From assembly GCA_041605955.1 (NCBI GenBank), contig JBFIXI010000091.1, positions 1-11,282 on the forward strand: 11,282 nt of DNA, read 5' to 3'. The first letter of the stretch is position 1, and each line of letters opens with the position of its first letter. The notes beneath the pieces were generated by a model. That model worked only from the letters and a program-made list of their open reading frames with translations, had not been told where the DNA came from and ran no database searches. Source of the DNA: JAHEJX01 sp041605955 (GTDB taxonomy: Bacteria; Actinomycetota; Acidimicrobiia; Spongiisociales; UBA5794). The position numbers were made by a program, and so were the translations under genes. Positions 1-6,532 of this stretch are shown here, one piece after another.

Positions 1-1116
1 GGTTCCGGAGCCGGCCAATGGTGGGTTTGCGGTCCAGTTGTCTTCGATGGCGGTGAGGGTGATGACCCGATCGGGTGAATCGTTGGTGACCTGCGCTTCG
101 TAGATGAAGCTGCCGCCGGGTTCGGGCAGGGTCGGGGTTGATGTCGACTTGGTGACCCGAAGGGGCGGGGGCGGCGGGATGGCGGGCGGCGGGCAGGCCA
201 CCGCCTCGTAGTCGTCGAAGGTCTCGGGCCCTTCCCGTCCCAAATCCGCAACAAACGTCGCCTTGCCTGAGTCCTTGTCGATCGTGTGGAGCTCTCCTGG
301 ATGGCCGTTGGTGCCGATCAATGTACCGCTCGAGTCGATCGTCAAGCCCTCCATGTCCGTAGTTCCCATTTCCCCAACGTTTCCAACCGCAGTGACTTCT
401 CCGGTGACCGTGTCGATCTTCACCAGCGTGTCCCCGCCGGGGTCTGGCGAGTCCGAGGCGTACATGAAGCCGGTGGAGGTCTCGATGGCGATGTCATCGA
501 TATGGGTGATGTCACCGGTCAACGGCAAATAGTCGTGACCGTCGAAGACGCCTTCTTTGTATCGCCCATTCTGGAGGTCGATCTGGATGAGGATGTTCTT
601 CCCGGAACGAACCTGTGCCCCCCACAACGTCCCTGTCGCCGGGTCGAAGGCGAGGCCGTCGACGTCGTCGAAATCGATCCGGTCCCACGGCCCTTCGCCC
701 GTGCCGAAGGGATTGGGATACTTGTGTCCATCGAAGGCACCGGTCGCGGTGTCGACGATTCCCAACCTGTCGGCGTTGGCGGCATACAGGTCGCCGCTGC
801 CGGGATGCAACGCGATCGCCTCGACGAATTCGACGCCGAGACGTCGGAGTGCCGGCGTCTCGCTCCTGGTTGCCCGGTCGTATTTGGTCAACCTGTCGCC
901 GGAGTCGGCGACCAACCAGCAGAACCCCTCGTGATCCGTGGGCGCCATCGGCCGGTCTACCGCCCTTCCGTTGCCGTCCAGCGGCCTTGCCGGGTCGAAG
1001 AGATCAGCGGTGGTCTCGGCACTGGCCAAGCCGAACGAGAGTGGCACAACTGCGGTCACTAATGCCGCAACAGCCGCAAGAGCGCGCCGAGTCCCCAACT
1101 CTCGGACCTGGGTCAA
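1..1116 (-). CDS. Secreted beta-propeller protein with DUF11-like C-terminal domain (3' end outside window)
   Basis: The minus-strand frame is open from a TTG at 1116 to the window edge, giving 372 codons and no stop, so the C-terminus is missing. GGAGG (1128-1124) lies 7 nt before the TTG; the ATG just upstream is in another frame and closes after five codons. Residues 1-33 form a Sec-type signal peptide ending ASA. Residues about 60-305 carry four similar blade-like units: IALHPGSGDLYAA (101-113), GLAFDPATGTLWGA (154-167), IAIETSTGFMYAS (209-221) and GLTIDSSGTLIGT (257-269). This is the pattern of NHL/YVTN-like propellers. A proline linker (309-318) leads into a segment (about 320-360) resembling the start of a DUF11 surface repeat. 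I infer an exported, possibly cell-surface protein. Its ligand is unknown and I see no catalytic motif. Confidence 0.85.
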   Translation of the reverse strand, partial: MTQVRELGTRRALAAVAALVTAVVPLSFGLASAETTADLFDPARPLDGNGRAVDRPMAPTDHEGFCWLVADSGDRLTKYDRATRSETPALRRLGVEFVEAIALHPGSGDLYAANADRLGIVDTATGAFDGHKYPNPFGTGEGPWDRIDFDDVDGLAFDPATGTLWGAQVRSGKNILIQIDLQNGRYKEGVFDGHDYLPLTGDITHIDDIAIETSTGFMYASDSPDPGGDTLVKIDTVTGEVTAVGNVGEMGTTDMEGLTIDSSGTLIGTNGHPGELHTIDKDSGKATFVADLGREGPETFDDYEAVACPPPAIPPPPPLRVTKSTSTPTLPEPGGSFIYEAQVTNDSPDRVITLTAIEDNWTANPPLAGSGT

Positions 1117-1297
1117 GCTTTCGCCTCCATCTTTTACCTATTGGCAAGCTTAAAGATGTGACCATCTCGGTGCCCTGGGCAACGGCGCAAACAGCATGTG
1201 CTTCTAGATCCGGGTATAGATGACCGCAATTAGCCGCATCTCACGTCGTCATGACTCCAGCATCGTCAGTGACCATTTCGGGTGGGCCTGCAGAGGC
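1117..1297. other. Spacer between two secreted-protein genes, with a 5'-UTR hairpin candidate
   Basis: This 181-bp spacer is somewhat richer in A and T than its surroundings. On the minus strand it must hold the end of the transcript from the 166-aa secreted protein and/or the promoter of the propeller protein. I found no convincing -35/-10 pair and no clear terminator. An inverted repeat, CATCTTT (1128-1134) with AAAGATG (1152-1158), borders the SD of the propeller gene. The heptamer CAAGCTT occurs twice, at 1114-1120 (covering the TTG start) and at 1145-1151. Confidence 0.4.
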
Positions 1298-1798
1298 TCA
1301 GTTGACCCGGAATGTCCCGGCGAACTCAACGACGTTCGATACGACTCCGCTCCACCGGGCTTGGCGCCCGATCAGCGACTCATCGAAGGGTGCAGTCGCC
1401 GACGCCACCTCGCCGTTGGCGTGCGCCTTCCCATTTGGAGACACCACGCCGGAGTCGGAGCCGGTCAAGACGGCGTCGCCGTCGCACGTGGTCAGAACCC
1501 CGTCGGTGAACCCGAAGTCCCAGGTCTCATAGACCAGCCAGGTCTCCTCGAAGTGAAAGGCCTCGCCGGTTTGGGCTGCCCCCGTGGGAATGAAAGCCAT
1601 CCCGTAGGTCTCACCAACGAGGTCGACGGTTCCTGCCCACGTGAACTGAGGGCAGGGGGTGTCGGGATTTCCGAATCCCAAGTTGAATTGTGACACCATC
1701 GGACCCTCCAGCGAGGCTCCGGCAGAAACAGGAGCGGCGATCACCACGGAAACGGTCGTGACGATTGCGGCAAATAGCGCGAATCTCTTTTTGATCAT
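1298..1798 (-). CDS. Small secreted protein of unknown family
   Basis: This gene encodes 166 aa. The ATG at 1798 is preferred because TTGAGGTAATC precedes it (GAGG 5 nt before the start) and it places a typical signal peptide at the N-terminus: positive MIKKR, a hydrophobic stretch (6-22), then PVSA. A GTG at 1882 would add 28 hydrophilic residues ahead of the signal and is unlikely. The mature part (about 140 aa) is rich in Gly, Thr, Ser and Val in alternating polar and apolar runs, which suggests a beta-sandwich or barrel. It has two cysteines (49 and 105) that could form a disulfide after export. There is no transmembrane segment after the signal and no catalytic motif I recognise. The next gene on the strand also encodes a secreted protein, 181 bp downstream. 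Function is unknown. Confidence 0.8.
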   Translation of the reverse strand: MIKKRFALFAAIVTTVSVVIAAPVSAGASLEGPMVSQFNLGFGNPDTPCPQFTWAGTVDLVGETYGMAFIPTGAAQTGEAFHFEETWLVYETWDFGFTDGVLTTCDGDAVLTGSDSGVVSPNGKAHANGEVASATAPFDESLIGRQARWSGVVSNVVEFAGTFRVN

Positions 1799-2167
1799 GA
1801 TTACCTCAATGCGATGCTGAATCGCCTCACCCCGGCTGTTGGCTGCTGCGGTGACAAAGCTCACGCGTCCCAGCGAGTCCACACGCTTTGTTGGGGGATA
1901 TCGACGATGGGCCTGAGAAGCGCGGTGATGGGCTCAAGAAAGCCAAGGGAGTTCACGAATCGACGGAAACTCGAGTGGCCCGGTCGAGGCGATGACGAAT
2001 GACAAGTCGCCTCCTTCCTTCCCCTCTCTCACAAACGTAGGCCTCGATCGGTCGCCTGACAACCGCCAAATACCGGTAGCGCTGAGTCCACCCCAGTCGA
2101 GGGCGGTGCGCCCGCGCGCCTGCGGCTCGCTGTCGGGTCCGTCTTGCGGCGCTGAGGGCGACGGACA
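1799..2167. other. Divergent intergenic region without a firm gene
   Basis: This 369-bp region separates the minus-strand secreted protein from the plus-strand YhhN-like gene, so it should hold promoters for both. I cannot assign -35/-10 boxes with confidence. A run of pyrimidines on the plus strand at 2011-2030 (purines on the minus strand) contains an SD-like AAGGAGG reading on the minus strand. Just after it a TTG opens a 23-codon frame (1934-2005). No tRNA, transposase remnant or CRISPR-like repeat is visible. Confidence 0.4.
1934..2005 (-). CDS. Possible 23-aa leader or small ORF (speculative)
   Basis: A TTG at 2005 opens 23 codons ending in TGA (1934-1936), starting MSFVIASTGPLEF. GGAGG (2014-2010) sits 4 nt before the start, a little closer than ideal, inside a longer purine tract. 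The only support is this SD-like site in an otherwise gene-free stretch upstream of the secreted-protein gene at 1798. The peptide has no recognisable motif. The purine tract may exist for other reasons and the ORF may not be translated. Confidence 0.12.
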   Translation of the reverse strand: MSFVIASTGPLEFPSIRELPWLS

Positions 2168-2809
2168 GTGAGCTCGATTGCGCTGACGGGCGCGGCCCTG
2201 ACCGCAGTAGGACTGGTGGCCACGCTGCTTGCCGAACGGATGGAGAGCTCGGAGCTGCGGTTCATCGCCAAGCCGTCGGCGTCAGTGGGCTTTCTGATCG
2301 TCGCGGTGGGTTCAGGGGCGCTGGACAGTGCTTACGGGGCGTGGATCCTGGCCGGACTGGTGCTTTCGTTGGGCGGAGACGTGCTGCTGATGTTCCGGGA
2401 CCTGGCGCGTTTCCGCGCCGGGTTGGTGGCGTTCTTGCTGGGCCACGTCGCCTATCTCGCGGCCTTCGCGGTACTTGGGGTGGCCGCGACGTGGGTGGCT
2501 GCCGCCGCAGTGGCCACCGCAATAGCGGCCGCGGCGGTGCTGCGGTGGCTGGGGCCGCACGTGGACGACCGCATGCGCAGGCCGGTGCTGGCATACGTGG
2601 TGGTGATCAGCGTGATGCTGGTGCTCGCGGTCGGAACTCGCGGCGCCGACCACACGCCACTGATCATGTGGGGAGCGACGCTGTTCTACGTGTCGGATCT
2701 GTTCGTTGCCCGAGAGCGGTTCATGACGCCATCGTTCTTCAACCGGCTGGTGGGTCTGCCTCTCTATTACTGCGGGCAGGTCTTGCTGGCGCTGTCGGTG
2801 GCGGCGTAG
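2168..2809 (+). CDS. YhhN/TMEM86-family membrane protein (lysoplasmalogenase-like)
   Basis: The product is 213 aa and almost wholly hydrophobic, with about eight membrane segments. The GTG start at 2168 follows GAGGG (2154-2158) at a 9-nt spacing. Family landmarks seen in order are KPSA (35-38) after the first helix, GGDVLLM (69-75), GLVAFLLGHVAY (85-96), RRPVLAYVVVIS (137-148), GATLFYVSDLFVA (169-181) and LPLYYCGQ (198-205). These match the YhhN/TMEM86 family (PF07947), whose animal member TMEM86B hydrolyses lysoplasmalogens at the vinyl-ether bond; the conserved Asp residues (71, 177) are likely catalytic or structural. In bacteria the substrate is usually unproven, so the activity here is inferred from family only. 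The gene ends 4 bp before the convergent DUF2905 gene. Confidence 0.88.
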   Translation: MSSIALTGAALTAVGLVATLLAERMESSELRFIAKPSASVGFLIVAVGSGALDSAYGAWILAGLVLSLGGDVLLMFRDLARFRAGLVAFLLGHVAYLAAFAVLGVAATWVAAAAVATAIAAAAVLRWLGPHVDDRMRRPVLAYVVVISVMLVLAVGTRGADHTPLIMWGATLFYVSDLFVARERFMTPSFFNRLVGLPLYYCGQVLLALSVAA

Positions 2810-2813
2810 TCGC

Positions 2814-3131
2814 TCAGCGATCCCTGAGGAGGGTGGCCACGAGGTTGGCGACCAAAGTCAGGGCGACGCTGATCAGGATCATCGACGTGATCGGTAGGTA
2901 GACACGTGAACTGCCCGACTTGATCCTGATATCACCCGGCAGGTTCCCGAACCACGAGAACACACCCGGCGTGAACCGGACCAAGGCGCCGATCAGCAGC
3001 AGTAGGCCCCCAGCCAACATCAATAGGTTGCCGATGCGCACCTCACCAGGATACGAGCGGGCGCGGGACTCGTACCACGACTGCCGCAGGTGGAGAGCGG
3101 CGTCTTTGGCGAACTGTCCTCGAGATCCCAT
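2814..3131 (-). CDS. DUF2905 family small membrane protein
   Basis: This gene encodes 105 aa. The ATG at 3131 is chosen because AAGAGGATCTGC precedes it; an upstream ATG at 3242 would add 37 residues of proline- and arginine-rich sequence reaching into the neighbouring promoter region. There are two membrane helices, residues about 34-51 and 79-101, joined by a loop with GNLPGDIRI (62-70), the hallmark of the DUF2905 family (PF11146). Known members are usually about 70 aa. The extra length is a hydrophilic N-terminus of about 33 residues containing three arginines and a lysine, presumably cytoplasmic. The molecular role of DUF2905 is not known. The gene is divergent from the secreted protease and converges tail to tail with the YhhN-like gene. 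Confidence 0.85.
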   Translation of the reverse strand: MGSRGQFAKDAALHLRQSWYESRARSYPGEVRIGNLLMLAGGLLLLIGALVRFTPGVFSWFGNLPGDIRIKSGSSRVYLPITSMILISVALTLVANLVATLLRDR

Positions 3132-3265
3132 GCAGATCCTCTTCGGCCGACCGGCATGGTGTAGGGTCATCCATAGGCTGCGTGAAGCTGCCGATGGCGG
3201 CGATTGACGCTTCGGCCGGGGGGACCACGGAGCCCGGGCCATAGAGGAGACCCTGGGAGGTAGGA
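3132..3265. promoter_or_regulatory. Divergent promoter region, DUF2905 / secreted protease
   Basis: This 134-bp spacer separates two divergent starts and so should contain both promoters. TAGGGT at about 3168-3173 could be a -10 element for the protease, but I see no good -35 at 17 bp. The protease has a strong SD, GGGAGG ending at 3260, 5 nt before its ATG. Confidence 0.35.
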
Positions 3266-4036
3266 ATGCGTACTCGTGTGTTTGTCGTGCTCGCCGCGCT
3301 GGCGATGCTGATGGTGATGGCGGCGCCGTCGAGCGCCGTCATGTTCGGCGAGAAAGACAGCGCCAATGAATGGGAAGGCGTCGGTCTGGTTATCTTCGAT
3401 GTGGACGGGGAACCGAGCCATCGGTGCTCCGGCTCGTTGATCGCCGCCGATGTATTGCTGACGGCCGGCCACTGCACGGTCGGCACCAGCGGCGCTCGCG
3501 TCTTCTTCGACGTCGAGGTGACCAGCGGGCACTACCCATTTGCGGGGCCCGATGCGATTGAGGGTACGCCGGTGACGCACCCCGACTACGACGACTTCGC
3601 CACGTTCCCCAACACGTCGGATGTCGGAGTCGTGCTGCTCGACGCGGCGCCTGGTCTGGAAACCTATCCGTTGGCGGGCGATGCCACGCTCGACGATCTG
3701 GCGGGGCCGAATGGACTCACGCGGCTGGAGATCGTCGGGTACGGGCTCCAATCCGTGAAGCCCGCGCTGATGGCGGAGCGGAGTCGCTATGTGGCCGAGG
3801 TGAAGCTCAACAACCTGAACAACGCATCGACTGACGGCTTCAACGTGCAGTTGTCCGCCAACCCCGGCAAGGCCCACGCGGGCGGGCTGTGTTTCGGTGA
3901 CTCGGGGGGCGCGGTATTCCTCGATGGTGAGATCGTCGCAGTCAACTCGTTCGTGGCGAACCTGCAATGCATGGGGAACGGGTTCTCGTATCGCACCGAC
4001 CGGCAGCCGATCCTCGACTGGCTGGCCGGCTTCTAG
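3266..4036 (+). CDS. Secreted serine protease, chymotrypsin fold (family S1)
   Basis: The product is 256 aa, starting at an ATG 5 nt after GGGAGG. Residues 1-24 form a signal peptide (MRTR, hydrophobic core, PSSA). The catalytic triad is visible: His69 in LLTAGHC, Asp119 in TSDVGVVLLD and Ser213 in GDSGGAV. Cys54/Cys70 fit the disulfide next to the active-site His; Cys209/Cys235 fit the chymotrypsin 191-220 pair. HPDYDD (105-110) is also typical of the family. No long propeptide separates the signal from the catalytic domain, so activation may need little processing. The residue six before the active Ser (chymotrypsin position 189) is Gly207, not Asp, so cleavage after Arg or Lys is not expected; preference for an apolar side chain is an inference. 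The native substrate is unknown. It stands alone, with a hairpin terminator just downstream. Confidence 0.93.
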   Translation: MRTRVFVVLAALAMLMVMAAPSSAVMFGEKDSANEWEGVGLVIFDVDGEPSHRCSGSLIAADVLLTAGHCTVGTSGARVFFDVEVTSGHYPFAGPDAIEGTPVTHPDYDDFATFPNTSDVGVVLLDAAPGLETYPLAGDATLDDLAGPNGLTRLEIVGYGLQSVKPALMAERSRYVAEVKLNNLNNASTDGFNVQLSANPGKAHAGGLCFGDSGGAVFLDGEIVAVNSFVANLQCMGNGFSYRTDRQPILDWLAGF

Positions 4037-4042
4037 CTGTCA

Positions 4043-4098
4043 GCCGGTCCGATTCGACGCATCCCGGCGACTCGTCGGGATGCGTCGCGTCGGCCGGC
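4043..4098 (+). terminator. Strong hairpin terminator after the protease gene
   Basis: Beginning 7 nt after the protease stop, GACGCATCCCG (4056-4066) pairs perfectly with CGGGATGCGTC (4076-4086). Inner pairs extend this to a 14-bp stem (one G-U) with a 3-nt loop. An outer arm, GCCGG (4043-4047) plus CCGA (4049-4052), pairs with TCGGCCGGC (4090-4098) with one bulged base. No U-run follows, which is common in high-GC actinobacteria. As it is symmetric it may also act on the convergent transcript. Confidence 0.75.
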
Positions 4099-4148
4099 CC
4101 CCTGACGTGGCGGTTCTCGTGATCGATTCGAGCGCTTGTCACCGTGGT

Positions 4149-4168
4149 GGCGTTGCGAGGCAAACGCC
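4149..4168 (-). terminator. Candidate hairpin terminator after the methyltransferase
   Basis: On the minus strand, 26 nt after the methyltransferase TAG, GGCGTT pairs with AACGCC. Two further G-C pairs form beyond a bulged T, leaving a CTC loop. No U-run follows. It is weaker than the nearby hairpin at 4043-4098, which may serve both convergent transcripts. Confidence 0.4.
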
Positions 4169-4194
4169 CCGCGCCGTATGTAGCTCGTTGACCC

Positions 4195-5019
4195 CTAGTC
4201 CGCGGACGCCTGAACAACCGGGTCTTTGGCACTCGTGATGAGATAACGCCGCAGCAGGCCCTCCTTCACTGCCTTGATAGCTCGGCGTCGGTTGGCTTGG
4301 CGCTCGGCGAAGTCGTCCGCCCCGACCAGCCGCCGCAAGGCCGTTGACTCCGCATCCCACTCTCGAACCCACGCTCGCAACGTCATTAGGTAGTCCTCGG
4401 TCACGTCGACCATGTCGACGGCTGCGAAGCCGGCAGTTGTCATCAGGCGCGGGTATCCGGGTCCCGCTTCGACTTCGGGCGGTCCCGCCTCGATCGCCGC
4501 GGCGATCATGTTGCGGCTCAGGCCATCGGCGACGGCAATCACGACGAAGCAGATAGTGCCCCCTGGTTTGAGGACCCGATGCGAGGCTCTCAGCACGGAG
4601 AGCTTGTCGGGCAGTCAACACAGCACGTCGGAGCTGGTGACGGCGTCGAAGCTCCCGTCGCGAAACGGCAACGTCTCGCCGGACGCAGCCAAGACGTGGC
4701 CGGCGACTTGGTCGCGCTGCAGGCGGCGGGAGGCGACGCGCAGGCCGTCCCACGGAATGTCGGTGAGCACGACTCTGGCGCCCGTTGCGGCAGCGAAGTA
4801 GATGCCGGGCCAGCCTGCCCCGCTGCCGATGTCGAGGAGTAGCTTGCCCGGCTCGAGGTCGAGCAAGCCGGCCATCTGATCCGCTTGGGCTCGAGTGGTG
4901 TAGCTGGTTGCCCCGTAGTCACAGCCGATGACTCGTCGCTCGACACGGCGCATCGCCTCGTTCTCTACAAGGCGATAGCGCTCATTGCGGTCGGCAACGG
5001 TCTCGTCGAGATTGCCCAT
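4195..5019 (-). CDS. Class I SAM-dependent methyltransferase interrupted by one in-frame TGA (pseudogene, recoded, or sequence error)
   Basis: The frame runs from ATG 5019 to TAG 4195, 273 sense codons with a single TGA at 4615-4617 (codon 135). Before it lie the SAM-binding motif I LLLDIGSGAGWPG (60-72), the acidic post-I Asp in VVLTDIP (83-89) and the motif II region LPFRDGSFDAVTSSDVLC (117-134). After it the same frame resumes with LPDK, then VLKPGGTICFVV (motif III) and a further 120 residues without another stop. Without the TGA this would be a normal methyltransferase. The codon falls in the variable position of the SDVLCxLPDK segment, so TGG or TGC to TGA is one change. A hairpin follows the TGA. 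The SD is weak; an in-frame TAG just upstream rules out a longer N-terminus. The methyl acceptor is unknown. If not recoded, products would be a 134-aa fragment lacking motif III and perhaps a reinitiated C-terminal part. Confidence 0.8.
4575..4617 (-). other. In-frame TGA with downstream SECIS-like hairpin
   Basis: Reading the minus strand from the TGA (4617-4615): CCCGA (4611-4607), CAA, GCTCTC (4603-4598), loop CGTGCT (4597-4592), GAGAGC (4591-4586), CTCGCA, TCGGG (4579-4575). The inner stem is 6 perfect pairs and the outer stem 5. The apical loop starts 17 nt after the TGA and has G at its second position. From established knowledge, bacterial selenocysteine elements lie just 3' of the UGA with an apical loop about 16-37 nt away and an early G. 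The fit is formal; conservation is untested and chance pairing in GC-rich DNA is a real alternative. Confidence 0.3.
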
Positions 5020-5096
5020 CTGGCACCCAGCCTATGGGCTGCGATCATCTGGAGGGGATGCGTACGCACGCACGGGCCAGCTCCTGCGCCGCCAAA

Positions 5097-6332
5097 TCAT
5101 TGCGGGCGGTGAGTCTCCTCCATCCGGCTCGCCACCACGAGGCCCGAGGCGACGGTGAGCCCGGCTACCAGCCAGATGGCGCTGCGGGCATCGGCCAAGT
5201 CGGCGACGATGCCGGTGAGGACGGCGCCGACAGCAAAGCCGGCATCGCGCCAGAGGCGATAGACGCCGACAGCCGACGCCCGCCAGGCGGGATGGGCGAT
5301 GTCGCCGACGGCGGCGAGCAGCGTTGGATAGACCATGGCCGTGCCCGCCCCGAGGATCACGGCGGCGACCAGCCACGGCTCGAACGTGGAGACGACCGCT
5401 ATCAGCGCGATAGCCGCGGCCTGGACCCACATACCGGCGGCGATCATCCACTTGCGTCCCACTCGGTCGGAAATGGCGCCGGTGGCGAGCTGGCCGAGCC
5501 CCCATACTGCGGGATAGGCGGCGGCGAGGATCCCGATGCGCGCGACCGACAGCCCGGCGTCGGCAAACACGAGCGGGAGCAGCCCCCATGCCATACCGTC
5601 ATTCAGGTTGTTGACCAGTCCTGCCTGGCTCACCGCCGCCAAGGACCGGTTGCGCCAGCTGGTCTCGATGAGCACCCGGCCGGTGCGTAGTGTCGGCGCC
5701 GGATGGTCGGTAGCGTGGCTGGCGGCCTCGTGGCTGGCGTGATGGTGGGTCTCTCTCACGCCCAGTGCCGAGAGCCCTAGTCCCAGCCCGGCAAAAGCAA
5801 GACCCAGGTAGAAGGGCTCCGGCCGCAGCCCATAGCGGGCTGCTATGTAGCCGGTGGCAAGCGCGGTGGCCGACACCGCTAGATAGCCGGCGGCTTCGTT
5901 CAGACCCATTGCCAGCCCGCGCCGCTCCGGCCCGGCTAGGTCGATCTTCATGATCACGGTCGTCGACCACGTCAGCCCCTGATTGACACCCAGCAGCATG
6001 TTGGCGATCACCACCCACGTCCACGACGGCGCCCAGATCAAGAGCAGCGGTACCGGGACTCCGATCAGCCAACCGGCGACGAGCACGGGCTTACGTCCGA
6101 ATCGGTCGGAGAGGGCGCCGGCGAAGAAGTTGGTGGCGGCCTTCACGAGCCCGAAGGCCACGATGAACGTCAGAGCGGCGGTGAAACCGGTGAGCCCGAA
6201 CTCTTCTTCGGCCAGCAGCGGCAGCACCGTCCGTTCCTGGCCGAGCATGCCGCCGACGAGTGCATTGACTCCGACCAGCAGCGAGAACTGTGCCAGGTTG
6301 GCGCCGATCCCTAATCGGATGTTGGGCGTCAT
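5097..6332 (-). CDS. MFS transporter with histidine-rich central loop
   Basis: The product is 411 aa with about twelve membrane helices in two halves. The first half carries MFS motif A, GALSDRFGRK (72-81), and the second repeats it as GAISDRVGRK (285-294). The central cytoplasmic loop (about 193-218) holds six His in fifteen residues, HHH at 196-198 plus 201, 206 and 210. This suggests metal binding or sensing, but the substrate cannot be read from sequence. The ATG at 6332 has no SD; it overlaps the stop of a small upstream frame as ATGA, so translation may be coupled. No other in-frame start lies upstream before the frame closes. The methyltransferase follows 77 bp downstream on the same strand, with a 10-bp palindrome (5059-5068) in the spacer. 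Confidence 0.9.
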   Translation of the reverse strand: MTPNIRLGIGANLAQFSLLVGVNALVGGMLGQERTVLPLLAEEEFGLTGFTAALTFIVAFGLVKAATNFFAGALSDRFGRKPVLVAGWLIGVPVPLLLIWAPSWTWVVIANMLLGVNQGLTWSTTVIMKIDLAGPERRGLAMGLNEAAGYLAVSATALATGYIAARYGLRPEPFYLGLAFAGLGLGLSALGVRETHHHASHEAASHATDHPAPTLRTGRVLIETSWRNRSLAAVSQAGLVNNLNDGMAWGLLPLVFADAGLSVARIGILAAAYPAVWGLGQLATGAISDRVGRKWMIAAGMWVQAAAIALIAVVSTFEPWLVAAVILGAGTAMVYPTLLAAVGDIAHPAWRASAVGVYRLWRDAGFAVGAVLTGIVADLADARSAIWLVAGLTVASGLVVASRMEETHRPQ

Positions 6333-6460
6333 CGGGCGGAGAGCGCCACAGGGGCGTTCGCCGGTGGCGGCGTCCGCGCCGAGATGGCCTCGTGGCCCCG
6401 GCTGCGCATCAGCGGGGCCGCCGTGACCGCCGGCAACTTGTGTCTGCGCTGCATCACCAC
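6329..6460 (-). CDS. Possible 43-aa ORF coupled to the MFS gene
   Basis: Three start codons in a row, GTG 6460, GTG 6457 and ATG 6454, open a frame of up to 43 residues ending at TGA 6331-6329. This stop overlaps the MFS ATG in an ATGA arrangement, the usual layout for termination-reinitiation, and the MFS gene lacks an SD of its own. GGAAGA lies 5 nt before the first GTG. The peptide is basic (seven Arg, one Lys) with PAVTAAP and TPPPANAP segments, no membrane helix and no domain I recognise. It shares the frame of the upstream metallo-hydrolase gene, so it may be only the open tail of that frame. Support comes from context, not homology. Confidence 0.35.
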   Translation of the reverse strand: MVMQRRHKLPAVTAAPLMRSRGHEAISARTPPPANAPVALSAR

Positions 6461-6532
6461 GTCATTCTTCCGCAGCGGCCAGATGAGAAGCGACTTCGCC
6501 GCAACAAAAGGCGCGGAGCAGCTGCCGCCCTG

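Noticed and set aside
286..1223. Long plus-strand open frames opposite the propeller gene
   Set aside because: They are rich in Arg and Pro, lack an SD and domains, and lie opposite a frame with signal peptide and regular blade repeats.
1814..2002. 62-codon plus-strand frame in the divergent spacer
   Set aside because: It has no SD and no recognisable motif, and it overlaps the leader of the minus-strand secreted-protein gene.
3167..3967. 266-codon minus-strand frame opposite the protease
   Set aside because: The plus-strand frame has a full catalytic triad and signal peptide; the opposite frame shows no motif and is an effect of high GC.
5059..5068. Perfect palindrome TGCGTACGCA in the MFS-methyltransferase spacer
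   Set aside because: Ten bp with no flanking symmetry or second copy; expected by chance often enough that an operator call is not justified.
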